Positions 20,987-32,985 of a DNA stretch of 64,000 bases are shown here, piece after piece. Every line of letters begins with the position of its first letter. Position 1 is the stretch's first letter. The stretch is from Perkinsus olseni. Lineage: Eukaryota; Perkinsozoa; Perkinsida; Perkinsidae. The translations under genes and the position numbers were made by a program. The stretch covers positions 62,001 through 126,000 of the forward strand of contig JABANP010000093.1 of the NCBI GenBank assembly GCA_013115135.1, in the 5' to 3' direction. The notes beneath the pieces are model-generated. The model worked only from the letters and a program-made list of their open reading frames with translations, searched no databases and had not been told where the DNA came from.

Positions 20987-23900
20987 TCAATCAAGAACGT
21001 CATCTGCAATCACACGAGAAGCCAGCAACTCGGCAGACGTCTCGGCCGGGTCGGAGGAGTCCGGGAATGCGTAAGGTAGAACGTCAAGCTCATCGTCGTC
21101 CAAGTCTATCACTTTCTCGGTAACTGAGGGTTGTGATTGCGCGCTGAGGTGAACTAGGAGGGGCCTCACGGTTGGACACCGCAGAGGATGGCCGAACTTT
21201 GGTGGGCGGCGGGTCAACGGGGGTGTCAGTGACAGCTGGCTGGGCGCTCCTCGGTCGTCCTGACAGTGAAAAGCATCTTTAACGAGATGAAGCGTTTCCC
21301 TACGGCCCTCGGACGTTCTTGAGGGCGCACTAGCAGCACGCTCGGCACAAGGCTTGGCCGTCTTGTCTTGAGGGTATTCTCCTGGCACCAAACGATTCTG
21401 CATCTGCTGATCTCCCTGCATCGACCTCCTACCACTCAGTTCGGTCTCCTGTACCGCTGTAGGTCTCCGTGTCCGGTTGCTGACGATATCTTTTCTTCGG
21501 AGGATGCTCGCCTTCTGAAATTATCAGAGCTCAAGCTCGAGCACCAGCTAGGTCGTACTCACTTCCGGTTTGACGTTTCCAAACACCAGTGGAGGGGCAT
21601 TTGAACCACCAGTCGCCGTCCGGACCCTGCCACATCTCCTCCGCAACGTAGGCTGCTCCTTCCTCTGCAGCATCGGACCGTTTGTTCTTCTGTCCCCATT
21701 TGTCATCCTCGTTATCATCCCAGGACCGGTCAGCCCATCTCCTCCAGCCTCCCGAGCGACTCCCTCGGTCACCCCAGCTCTCGGAGGAATAAGAGTTGTT
21801 GTTCCGATTGTTCCACCACCCATAACTCTGGTCGCGCCGTTTCCATCCGCTCCAACCGCCGTAGGAGCCCCTATCGCCCTTCCACGAGTCCCCATCATTC
21901 TTCCAAGACTCCTCATTGCTCTTCCACCAGTCTTTGTCATTCGACCTGCGGCGAAGCGTCTAGCGAAAGCAGTTCCTCATCGGGCACAGTACTTCCAGCT
22001 GCTCTCCTGCTGCTCCCAGGCAGACCCCCCTTGCCAGTCGGTACCGGTACTCTGCTCCCACTTAGAGGTCGGAGCATCCTCCGTCAGGCGGTCCTCATCG
22101 TCCTCATCCGCCCTGCCAGCACGACCAATGAAGAGATCACACGGGAAAGACGCTTCTCTACCCCTGTCCGTAATCCACCTCATCCACAGGACTCTCCTCC
22201 ACCTCGGGTATATCATCTCCGTACTCATCGCACTTTGCCGTACCAACAACTAGGTCCTGCAGATGATGGAGTTTTCTCTGTGAGTAGCATCGAGAGGACT
22301 CACGTCTTTGGGCTTTTCTAGCCGTACTGGGCCCGTAGGTACCGCCCGGGTCTCTTCCAGCTTCTGGGAAGCAAGCAGCTGAGATGAAGCACCCAGAGAC
22401 ATACCACATCTCCCCCAACTCCAGCCTACGTTGCTCAGGTTCAGAGCACGTCTCTGGGGCTGCTTCGCCTTCGCAGCAGCCTCTTTCCTCAGCACCGTCT
22501 GACGCTTGACCATTTTCAGAATCCTACCCGCTTTCTCCCGAACCTCGATGGTACTGGGCTCATCCCCGGCTATCTTACCTACACCAATCGAACGGTATAC
22601 CCTCAGTTCCGCATGACATGGATTTGGCTGCTCTACTCGAGTTTGCTCACGGCCCGCAGTCCTTGGGTGTTCCTCGAACTCCTCGTCCAGGCTGCATAGT
22701 CCGCTGCAGACATCGCGGTCAAGTCTAGACTCTCCCATTCGTCCAAAACCTGTGGACCCAAAGAAGCATGAGGGCCTGAAAGATAATATGACGACTTGCC
22801 TGTAGGCGCTTCTGGTTAGCAGCTTCGATCTCGTTGGCTCGCACATTACCGGCGTCACCGTTCTCGGCTTCCTCATCGACGCTGGTCGCCGCGGAACCTG
22901 AGATGCCACGTTAACGTCTCCTCCCCAGCTGCGCAGACGAGGTGCGTAGCGGAGCTCACTTAAAGTAGACGAATCTTTGCATTTTTTAGACCCTCGCTTT
23001 TTCTTCTTCCCGGTACCACTCCTCGACCTGCAATTGCCAGGCTTCTTCAACTCGTCCTCATCGTCGAAGATGCAGACCGAAACCTGCAAGCCATCCAGGG
23101 TTCCTCACTGACACGATAAGGACGTCGGCCGGCAACCGCACCTGTATGACTTTGTCGTGCGAAGTAGAGTACACTACGGTCTTGTCTACGTTCACTTGGT
23201 AAATAATGCTCCTCGGACCGCAAAGGACCGAAGAGCCACTCAACTTGACGAGGTGGAAGTCCTCAGGATTCGAACTCGGTGTCGATATAAACTGGCATGA
23301 TGAGGTTAGTTGCCACATCAGCTCCCTCTCGCCAGCGTACAGATTCCCTCAGATGAGCTCACAATGAGCATGTCGGAGGCCCACACCTGCAACTTGATAC
23401 AGGCCAGTGAATTATCTGATCGGCAAGGATGGACCAACGGTACTGACAAAACAGCACTGAGTGGGTCCGAGGCGGAATGGAGTATACGCAGCCCTCGCAA
23501 AGTTCCGATGTAGTGCTACCAATAGAGGCTAAGTGCTCGCAACGGGCGGAGACCTTCAGACCGGGAGACTCTGCTGGGCTCGATCCAGAAGCCGCTGTGT
23601 CGACACCCGGGTCCAGACGCCACTGGAAGATGCTTCTGATGGGAGGAGGAATGGCGCGCGGAAGTCGACACAGCGGTGAGAGGTACATCTTGCCATCGTC
23701 GGAGAGGGCTGCTATCCGATACCGTCCGTCATCTTCTGGGGTACGATGGTCGAACATGAGGGCACTAGGTAGTGTTGGCACGGTAATGGTGCCGATACGC
23801 TCGGATTTGATTTCGACCTTGTCATTCCGTCCTCGTTCGACTGATATCCGATACCTGAAACTCACCACATCTTGATAGGTATTGGTCAAGAGACAAGAGC

Positions 23901-24931
23901 CATGTCCAAGCCGAGCCTTACATGAATAACGTCGGGCTCGCCATCCCCGCTGCGAGTGCCCGACAGGGCTACCAAGCCACATTCCTGCAGGCTGTCTTCC
24001 CCAGTGATCGATACCCCTTCCGAGGGAGCTCTCGTGAGGCTCAACGGGCACCGCGGTCTCTGTAGGTGTCGAAGCGCCCTCCAGAGGCAGGGTGGCGAGG
24101 CCAGATAAAAAATGAAGGCCAGGGAAGAGGTTCGAGCTCAGCAGCTGCCCATTCCGCCCGTCAAATGCCTGTAATGAAGGAAGAGGGGCTGTGCAGGGGC
24201 GATCGCTAAGCTGTGTTGAAAAGCTTCCGAGGTCGCAGTGGATGAATGCCACTTCCATCAGTCTCACATGCACAGTGGCCTCCTGGTCACATTCCCCGAC
24301 GCACAACAGCGTCGACTGAGTGAGCTGCCGCACAGACTGTATCGGTATCTCCACGTCCAACATCACATCCACCGGGCAAGGGAACCTGAGCAGTAAATTT
24401 CTGCCAAAGACGATCGGCTGATGTGGATCATCTTACCCGGGCTTAGGTAAGGTCTTGACGACGCACCATCCAGAATTCCAGATACACACTTGCCGACTGC
24501 CGCTGGCATTCAACGTTATCATCTTTAATTCGTGAGCTTGCTCCTCCAGAGGCTTCGGCAATGGTATCTAGCCTCGCGAGGTAGCCAAAGCACGGTAGGA
24601 CGGTACAAACACTCACCGTCGAGAGCGCCCTTGTGACACTAGAGGAGAGCTCGAGGTCCACCATGGAGAGCTGATGGCCGGCTATGTAGAGGAGCTTCTT
24701 GCCGTCACGGCTAAGGCAGGCCGTTGACGGTTGTCGGGCGCACTCGAACGACACTAGTTGCCGCATTGACAGAATACAAAGCGGATTCCAACCTACACCA
24801 ACTCCCAGACAGAGGTTGATGCTGTCACGGTAGCATAAATCATCAATCAACCCGATCAGCGCTGATGAGTATTGTATAAGCTCCTGCTGAAAGCTTGGTG
24901 GGACGCTGCACAGCAGACTCGCTGAACACAA
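20987..24931 (-). CDS. Beta-propeller (WD40-like) protein with an acidic, Trp-rich C-terminal half
   Basis: The N-terminal half shows propeller-like blades: ACLSRDGKKLLYIAGHQLSM (near 24700), TLNASGSRQVCIWNSGWCVV (near 24480), DDGRYRIAALSDDGKMYLSP (near 23690) and IIYQVNVDKTVVYSTSHDKV (near 23160-23210). A basic/acidic linker follows (FDDEDELKKPGN, KKKKRGSKK, near 23000-23060). The C-terminal half has Trp/Ser/Gly-rich repeats (KDWWKSNEESWKNDGDSWKG, SESWGDRGSRSGGWRRW, near 21650-21900) with a QGPDGDWWFKCPSTGVWK element, and ends in an acidic tail (KVIDLDDDELDVLPYAFPDS). Stop at 20987-20989. Introns include one of about 51 nt near 24400 and one of about 47 nt near 22265. A scaffold or RNA-associated role is possible, but I cannot name an orthologue. 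The first exon may start upstream of 24931. Confidence 0.55.
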
Positions 24932-25055
24932 CAGTAATCACGAGTCAAAGAAGGCCACAAAGGGCGATCAAGAAGCTACTGTGGAACACGGGTTAGGTGA
25001 AAGTTCGAAAAGAAGTCTGCCGCCCTTCTCCACTTCAGAACGGGCAATCGTACGA

Positions 25056-27446
25056 TTACTCAGAAGTTGTCCCCTCATCGGCTGCCACCCTCTTAGAGAC
25101 CTCGAAGCCGATGGTGACGATGGTGATAATGCCAAGGAGTACGGGAACCATCGGACGCTGCACACAAATGGACAACGCGAACAAGAAGTATCAAGTGTAG
25201 CATAGGACTCGATGAGTAGGTTCATCGATTCAATGTGAACTGAGCCGATGACCATCGGAGAGAACAGCAACAGCTCATCTTTGCCAAAGTCAATCATATA
25301 AAGACCAATAGCGTTCAAGAGGAACCAGGCGGACATCTCGCCGTTGTCCTCGTCACCTGACCAGGCGTCGGGGCTGTACAGCTCCTCGAGGACCCGGCGC
25401 ATGTACTCGTCGGCTGCGGTGTAGCATCCAGCGGCCAGAGCAACTCCAAGAACATGGTGGGAGGGCTGATTATTGTGCGCGTACTGCCCGAAGCGATCGC
25501 TGATGAGGCTGAGCTCCTTTTGCTCATGAGTGATGATGCTGAGACTGGAGGGCTCGAAGAGCGGCAGAGTGGTGTCAGTAAAGTGACCTCGGATCGTCTC
25601 ACAGAACTTCTCACGACCGCCATGCAGGCCTACGAGGCGTGGAACGTCGAAGGGCAGGCAGAAGCGGTATTGCAGGGCACCGCCCTCAGTGTAGGCTTGG
25701 GAGCTCCAACTCTTGACGGAGATGTTATACCAGTTGCCGGCCTCGTCGCGAGGGCCGAATATTGCCAACTCGGGGTTCCAGTTCGCATCGACAGCCCGGG
25801 CTGACGCGCTTACGAAGGACTGCGGCATCGTCGGCCATACCGAGCTTGTCCGCCGCGTGGGCGATGGCGGAGTCAGCCACCATGTTCATGAGGGCTCTGG
25901 ACACACAATCAGGACACTCCGACGGAAGAAAGAATCTGCACAGACACAACAGCCCCTGAGGTTGTATCGCCAAGAGTTCGCAGCGGAGCGTAGTGCTTCA
26001 GTTTTACCCTTTTTCGTCATAATCCTTCGAGCAGGCACGTCCGAAGGGCGATGACTCTGACGACTCTCCGAAAGCGTCCTGTCTTATCGCTTGGTACATC
26101 ACCGCCTTCGCCTCCTTCTGAAGCCTTCCCACTCACTATAGCCCAGGCGAACACCTACCATACCACAGCTTCGCCAATTCATGATGCAGGAGCGATCTGT
26201 CGCGTACCACATCCCCCATCGTTCCTATCATCGACTGTCTCTCCCCAGGCGACGGCCACGTTGGCAGCCAGCCAGCCTCCTTGTATGCGTTGACCCAGCC
26301 CTCAAGTAGCCGCGCAAGGACGTCCGGTGCCGCCAAGTCCAGCCACAGATACACCGTATTATAGGAGTCCCAGAAACCACTGTCGGCCGCCAGCTCCCCG
26401 GGATGCACCCGCCCTGTATAAGGACTGTAATGCACCTTCGTGTCGGTTTCGTTGAGCTCAGTTAGCAGGCGAGGGAAAAGGAGGGATCGGTAGTAGTTGG
26501 TGTAGAAGGTGCGCCGAAAGGTGTTGCTGTTAAGACCCGGGTCTATCTGTATGCTTGACATCCGCTCGTCCCAAACGCCCTTGCCCTGTTGCTTGAGAAA
26601 GCCGAAGGTGCGGGACCAGGGAGCCTCTCTACGAAGGTTTAGCCACGCCTGTGCCTCCGAGATGAAGGAAGTGGCAACCCTCACCTCGACCACGGTAGTG
26701 GTAGTAGCATTGTTACTACCAGCTACGTCGAAGCTCAGAACGGCATCGCGCGGGAGTGAGGTATCGAGCATTACGGAGACCGGCAGAGGCTTGGCGTCAA
26801 TAACAACGAACATTCGGAAGTTGGCTGGGACGCCGCCTGAGTTCCCGTTGATGGTGAATACGATCCTCGACACTTCATCCGGCTTCGACAACAAGACGAG
26901 GTCTCTAGAGTTTCTAAAAATGATTTGTTTCTTCCCTTCAGAGACGAACCGAAAACGCAGAGCCGCCGCATGATCCGTCGGAGTCATCTCAGTCACGACG
27001 TAACCGTAGCCAGCAACAGGGGCACTGTTGACCAAGGACGTGCGGAAGTAGTAGGGCCTGTATACGGTCTGATCTGGCCGGAAAAAGCTAGCCCCGGGTA
27101 GCGTTATGAAGGAGGTGAGAGGGGTATTCACATTGGGCAGTATGAGGAAGTACCCGTAGTCTCCTATCCACCAGGAGGGCTGATGAGTGCACAGAATACC
27201 GTAGAAGTCAGATGATGCTGGGGAGAAATCAAGACGGCCATCACGCATCGTGGTAGCCACAGACCAATGATTGAATCCGAAGGGCCTGGCCATGAGGGGC
27301 ATGTTGCCGCCGGTGGAAATGTCGTAGTTATTGATGGTGCCCGCCAAGACGTTGGCCATCTCCGATGGGGACTCTGCAGCTGAGATCCGATGAAACAAGG
27401 TGAAGCACGCAAGAAGTAGAAAGCTCCAGCCAAGTCGAGTATCCAT
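25056..27446 (-). CDS. GH92 alpha-1,2-mannosidase-like glycosidase, secretory pathway
   Basis: GH92 enzymes are calcium-dependent exo-alpha-mannosidases. Start ATG 27446 opens a signal peptide (MDTRLGWSFLLLACFTLFH). Family features: GTINNYDISTGGNMPLMARP, FGFNHWS, LAADSGFWDSYNTVYLWLDL (near 26330), GWLPTWPSPGERQSMIGTMG, a VFAWAI segment, WNPELAIFGPRDEAGNW and the C-terminal AWSGDEDNGEMSAWFLLNAI then GLYMIDFGKDELLLFSP, matching GNDD.GQMSSWY of the family. Near the end, a possible GC-AG intron would join to MVPVLLGIITIVTIGFEVSK, a C-terminal membrane anchor, with stop at 25056-25058. Intron near 26140-26190 (GTACGC donor). One +1 offset lies at CCCGGG 25795-25800. A second apparent shift near 26115 could instead be a 19-nt intron. 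A truncated duplicate lies at 36598-37719. Confidence 0.8.
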
Positions 27447-29760
27447 TTCGAAGAAGTCCCCTGCGTAGAAGGAGGGTCACCCCAAAGCAGTGGGGGCGGT
27501 GCCGAACACAATGCAGAAGGCTCACACGGTAAGACGACAAACACCATCAGCAGGAGTCGAACCATACAAACAAGGCAAAGGTCGGTCTCTAATGCTACAG
27601 CAATGATGACTAGTTCAAAAGTCAGCAGCGCTATACAGTCGTGGTCGGGGCCTCTGACCTGAAAAGTTAGGAGTATCGAGGAATGCTGATGAAGGATGGA
27701 TTCCTCACGATTCTGGGACCAGCGTGGCGAGGCTCGGCTTTGCGTAGGAGCTCGCCAAAAGCGTATCGTTCAGCCAAGCATCGAAGCTAGCGTGCCCCTG
27801 AAGGAACGAACACTGACCTCGGAAAGGGTTGAGGGAAGCCGAGCCCAGTTACATAGAAACAATCCTCTGGCGTCATTCCCGTCGCCTGAAGGAATGCTTC
27901 CACACACTCCGGATCAGCCCAATCGACCAAGCTGATGAGCTTGTAGTACTCCGCCTAAGACGAGAGGCCAATAAAGACCATCTCGCGGCGGCGGCGAGGA
28001 GGAGGACATACCATGCCTTCCGAAGTTCGTTTCAGCAGCTCCGTCGAGCTCAACTCCGGGTCGATCGCATCAGATACCTCGTCGGTCTGGTCAGCGGCAG
28101 CCTTCGGGATCAGCGTTCTCTTAGGCGAGGACCCTTCATCCGGAGCGACGATGTCGTTGTACTTCCGGAATTCGTTAACAGACGGAGCGTAGTCGGTGGT
28201 GCCGCTGGTGAAGTCCAGAACGAGCCCTGACAGGCCACCAACGAGCCATGCGCTAATCGTCAGTGAAGGCGAGCTCGGCTACCTTCATCTCGGTGATTTT
28301 CGGCGTGCAAAGGTGAGGACAGAACCCAATCCTCAACAGGACTAGTAGGCAAGAGGTTGTACGCCGTGGAGATGGCGCTCATTGAATTCATCTTCAGCTT
28401 CTTGGGGTAAAAACTGGTGATGCGAGGAGGCATGAGCGCACGGCCAAGATTCTAAGATACTCACCGAACCTGCTTCTTGAAGAGCTTATAGGCAACCTTC
28501 TGGATTTGCCGGTTGGGAGTTCGAAACATCTTCACCAGCGATGAGAAGGAGCGGAACTGCACCAGGATCTTCCGTACCCTGAAAAGACCACGTCGAAGCA
28601 ACACTAGCTGCACGGCCTTCCCACCTCTCTGGTGAATCCCTGCAGACGACGTACAGAACGCTGGCAGACCTCCAGTACGCTTCAGCCAGGGGCGATGGCA
28701 TGGCATTCTGCAATCTGAGGCGGAGCGATGCAAGGCGGTCTCACCAGAAGCCTTACGTCTCCGTTGCAGCCGCATCTCCCTCAGCCTCCCAGGGAACCCT
28801 GGATACTTTGTCGGCAGCCCGAAGGCATGGTAGGACAGGGGGCACGTCGTAAGGCCCGACAGCCGTTTCATCCAGACCGTTCAAAATCTTCAGCATCACG
28901 AGAGCCCCGTTGTTCTCTAACCAGGGGGCAATGCAGGTGGCGGGCGAATCGTGAGTTGACTCCTACTGCAAAAGGAGTCCACTATAGTTTGGAAAAGTTG
29001 CAGAGAGATCTGGCGGCTCCTCTTCAACAGGCACACCGCCATACCGGTCGCTGCTGCCGTTATGATATCGGAATGCCTGTGGGTCATGCTAGACGCTTCG
29101 ACCAAAATCCGGTCGAATCTACCGCTGCATCTCCTTCTCCTCCCTTGGCCGTCGTCGAAGGCAGGCACTAGCTAAAGTGGCCCCGTCGACCAGCATCAGC
29201 TCTTCTATGGTGAAATTCTGAAACCAAGGGAACGAGTACGATTGGCTTGTTCGTGGAATGGAGCCTCCCGGATCGACGACCTACGGGGAAGTAACTAGGA
29301 CTACGGCCATAGCCCAACACCAGTCTACACCCAGACGGGAGAGACCAGTGGTGGCCCTCGGTCGCCCTACCTCAGAATGGTCGCCTGAGTCTGCAGTGCT
29401 CCGACGGCCTCGATCGTCAAGAGCCTGAACTCACACTACGTGAGGGAACCAAGCCTCCCCGACGCCCTGGGCCCACCTGCTGCTGGAATAGCAGCCTGCG
29501 TTCGACCGAGAGTTCAATGGTGCTCGGGTACTCGCTGGGGTTCTTCGACGCCGACTGAGAACTATCACTTCCCCGGAACACTAGAGTCAACCCCTTACGA
29601 GGCTCAGCTGCTGCAGAGTCGAAAACAGGCTGTCTAGCTTGGGCATGAGGCACCGGAAGAACCTAGAGATCAGTTATGAAATTCTGAGTAAAAAGTAGCA
29701 ACCGAACTTCTCTTTCAAGCGGTTCCCCGGCTGGCAGCCCCATTTGGGAGGCTCGGGTTG
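26226..29760. repeat. Segmental duplication, copy 1
   Basis: Direct repeat with 36598-39960. It spans most of the GH92 gene, the intergenic space upstream of it and the next minus-strand gene. Identity is high by eye over long stretches (for example the signal-peptide region and 27870-28250 against 38150-38520), with small indels. Copy 1 carries the full GH92 gene; copy 2 carries the more intact version of the neighbouring gene. Confidence 0.85.
27705..29650 (-). pseudogene. Disrupted paralogue of the unknown gene at 37982-40538
   Basis: Exon-by-exon match to the copy at 37982-40538, including PRRRREMVFIGLSS and WADPECVEAFLQATGMTPED. It differs in two damaging ways. An in-frame TAG at 27955-27957 (minus strand) stands where the other copy has Gln. 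One extra base near 27833-27836 moves the frame by +1 before a downstream stretch (FLQGHASFDAWLNDTLL in the other copy) that is still conserved. The terminal TGA equivalent is at 27705-27707. It is probably a decaying duplicate, but the +1 site fits the pattern seen in intact genes. Confidence 0.55.
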
Positions 29761-31764
29761 TTATTTCCGGTCAGAACCATTCCCCCCCGCTGCACTAAAA
29801 TTCCTCCTCATTTTAAGGAAGACTGTGTCGTACACATAACGGAGAGATGTTAGTAGAATTACCGCTTCTTACAAACATTCCTGATTCACTTCGTGTTACA
29901 ACGTCACGAGTTGCTATCACGCGATTTCGCTCCTTGATTGTACTACAATCATTGTAGGCATTTTCCCTGTTCCTGTCCGAGACCTTTCAAGTCAACTCTG
30001 CTACCGTTAATCCCATTACTGCCATCATCCATCCTATTCGTAGCAGCTTCGTCATCCTGAGGGGCCCATATTACGAGTCTTTCAATAGAGACGAGCGAGT
30101 TGTTGCCATGAAGCCTTCACGGTGAAGGTTGACAGAAGTTACTTCTGTAGTTGCGTGCGCGGTTGAGGTAAAGAAATCGAGCTAGACATGTGAACTTTCT
30201 TCCCAGACATAGTTAGGAAACGGTGCTAGTCGTGTCATTATCGGATTAGGGAAGTCCTTCCATTCCTGTCGCTTACACAGTGTGAGTTACATTCCGTTGT
30301 TGAGCTCGCATGTAACATTATGTTAGTGTCGGTTTCATGCTGAGTATCTACGGTATGCGGCCGTCTACGGCTTCGGCAACTCTTCACTACTGTACTGTGT
30401 TGGAAGTTCATTATGACGATTCTTCCGATCGCGGCGGAAAGTAAGTTCTCATTCATGTGGAGGATCTAAACTAGAACTGCATAGCGGAAAATTCGTCGGC
30501 GTATCATCACTGTCGCTCCTCATCCGAACCAGCTGTCTGCACTGGGTTAGTTTGGTAGCGCCCCCTGCAAGACACAAGTTACCGGTGGCGCGTCAGATGC
30601 GAGGCCATGTCAAAAGTTTATGGAGAGGAAGCCTGAGATGGCGCAGCACAATTCCCGTAGAGTGAAGGGTAGCAGCATCCTCGAGCCCTACCGGGGCCGC
30701 TCGAGAAAGGACGAAAATATCGGAATTCGAGTGAAACCTGAGATTGATAAGATTTGTAATACCATCCGTGGTCATTCAAATGTGGTTGTCGTGATCGTCA
30801 GTGTAGTATCTGTTGGAGCTATTATATTGGATGATGGAGTTGGCAGTCTGCTACTGGTACAATCATACGGCAGATTCTGCCGGGTAGAATCACGTCTACA
30901 AATGCACGGGTTGAATAAGTTAGATTACCTGCTGCAGATACGTGTGATGCAGCACCACACGTCCTCCGAGGTTTCAGTAGTAAGTCCAACACGAGTCCGT
31001 TTCCTAAAGCTCCGGCGTTGCTATGGTTGACAGCAAGAAAGGGCCGAGGTTCTCAGCCTGAGGATAACTTCGGCTCGGGTAAGGACAAAGTGAGAGGTTT
31101 CCAGTGGAAGCTTTCCACTGGAAATAGTGATCGGCCGGCTCATTAAATGCTTAGTAGATTCAGCTCTCAGACAAGCTGCAGTAGAGACCTTAGTATTCCT
31201 TGATATAGTAGGATTTGGAAGTGAATTACACGCTTTGACGTAAACCGGGTCACCACTACAAAGTAGTGACTGTAATGTGCCGTGTAGTGACTACATGCTA
31301 GGACCGCTCGCTGAGGAGTACAGCACAGCACTGTCGCGAGATGTGACAGAGGGTCTTCGAGCGGGCTCCCTCTGAAGAAAAAACCCGGGCGGGCCACCTT
31401 CCGTGTACATGCGAAAGATAGGATTGCCCACCACTAACGAAGTGCCAGCCTCGTCCGAGAGCTCGGTAAACGGGCCGTTTAAAACGGCCATAGCTTCCGT
31501 CAAGCGCCACGTTATTGAGTTATATTCGGCTTGCTGATTGATGAGGATGCTGGCCAGTATGCATCCTACAGTTTAGGTGCGGTCGTGCCCATGAACGAAC
31601 AGCTTCCACTTTCAGGCTGCCCGCCGTGCCGCTCATGCTTTCACGAAGTTTTCAGGCTTCTTACATTGTCTCGCGTTATCTGCCAAATGTGCGCCTCGGC
31701 CTATGTGGGAGCCATTCAGAATGGCCCATTCTGGAATAATACGTGTAGCTCCAAGATGAGGGCA

Positions 31765-32330
31765 TTTCGGACCTAGAAGTTCTCTATCTGATCGACGAGT
31801 ACCTCTGGCATACGGAAAAACAGCTATCCATTAATCTTGTCGATCAGGACCTTTTCCTTGGCCGCCAGAGCTCCGCTCGGCTGTGCGAGTCCTTGGGCTC
31901 TGATGACATAGCGGATGTGGTGGCCAGATGCCTAGCCCTTCTAGTAGAGTCACTAGACGGCATGGACGACCCTGTTGTAGAGAGGGGGCAATGGCTTAGA
32001 GTGGACACTCTGATGGCCTTGCGGTGCGGCTGTCTGGGGAGGCGGTCCGTGTTCACTTAAAGCCTTCTCCCAGGTATATAAGTCTCGGCTGCTCCCTTGC
32101 GGAGGGTTCTCCCTCTGACACCCTCATTCCCCTGATGCGCAGTGCCAGCGAGATGTTCTACCATGAGGGAGTCCTCCGGTGTATGGTCCTGCTCCTCGAC
32201 AAGCTGCTAGGTCGGTACCACATGGTCGTGTTGGTTCTATCAATCGTTGTCGTGCCCTCAGACTCGGCCTACATGCTCACACGGAAACGCGATGCTGGGT
32301 GTCTGCCGGAAGACCCCCGCCCGTGAGTGC
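31765..32330 (+). pseudogene. Inverted, partly decayed copy of part of the gene at 40694-42500
   Basis: Encodes YLIDEYLWHTEKQ, then DLFLGRQSSARLCESLGSDD, CLALLVESLDGMDDPVVERG, and MRSASEMFYHEGVLRCMVLL then LDKLLG, all matched on the opposite strand at about 41930-42400. The 47-nt intron after HTEIQ in the other copy is here shrunk to 24 bp of in-frame sequence, which suggests a degenerate copy. In contrast, two single-base differences make this copy read on without a frame change where the other needs +1 twice. No start or stop of its own is clear. Confidence 0.6.
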
Positions 32331-32756
32331 GTGAGTGCCGCCCAAGAAGGCAATGAATCATTATCAGGTGCGAACTTTTACTGGCTAGAGAGCTCCGGTG
32401 TTGCTTCAACATCATATACGTCTGCCTGCTTTTCAATCTGCATCGTCCGGACTTCGCGGAGGAGTGCCTCGTGGGTTCATCGCGCGGAGTTGTGGGGGTC
32501 CCTCACGACACGGTAAGGGGATTATTGCGGGCCTAGGTGAAAGGCGGTTTTCCCGACAAAATTTTATGGCGGAGTGGGGAGAGTCCCACGTAGCCACCGA
32601 TGGTGACGCGCCGCGAGCATCATATCCGAACAGGGGGTAAAATATGCGAATTTCCAAACGAGGCCAACGATTTTCCTGTAAATTTGCGACGACATATGGG
32701 ATGGGCCAAAGGGGTCCTCTTGGGCTTCTGTACTCTGGGAAAACTCTATAAGTGCT

Positions 32757-32985
32757 CTAACGAGTGGTAGCAATCAGGGCAGTAACGAAAGAGGCTCGAG
32801 GAGAGGCGGAGGAGGGGTTAAGATGAGTGTGGAGGACGTGAAGCTGATGTTTGAGGGGGTCACTCGGTGGACATCTTCTGATGACCACGAGGAGCTGCTT
32901 GATGCGGTGTGTGGTGACAAGCACCACCCTCACAGCCCTGGCGAAGTCGAAACGTCCGATGCAGAACATATCGTGACGCTGTAAC
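32757..32985 (+). pseudogene. Fragment of the dispersed acidic module (third copy, inverted)
   Basis: Encodes VKMSVEDVKLMFEGVTRWTS then SDDHEELLDAVCGDKHHPHS, nearly identical to the minus-strand copies at 36178-36420 and 39985-40230. It runs into an unrelated sequence and a stop soon after. No intact gene surrounds it. Confidence 0.65.

Noticed and set aside
24360..24420. +1 frameshift at GGTGGA in the propeller gene
   Set aside because: A 51-nt intron ending CTGCTCAG gives a continuous frame.
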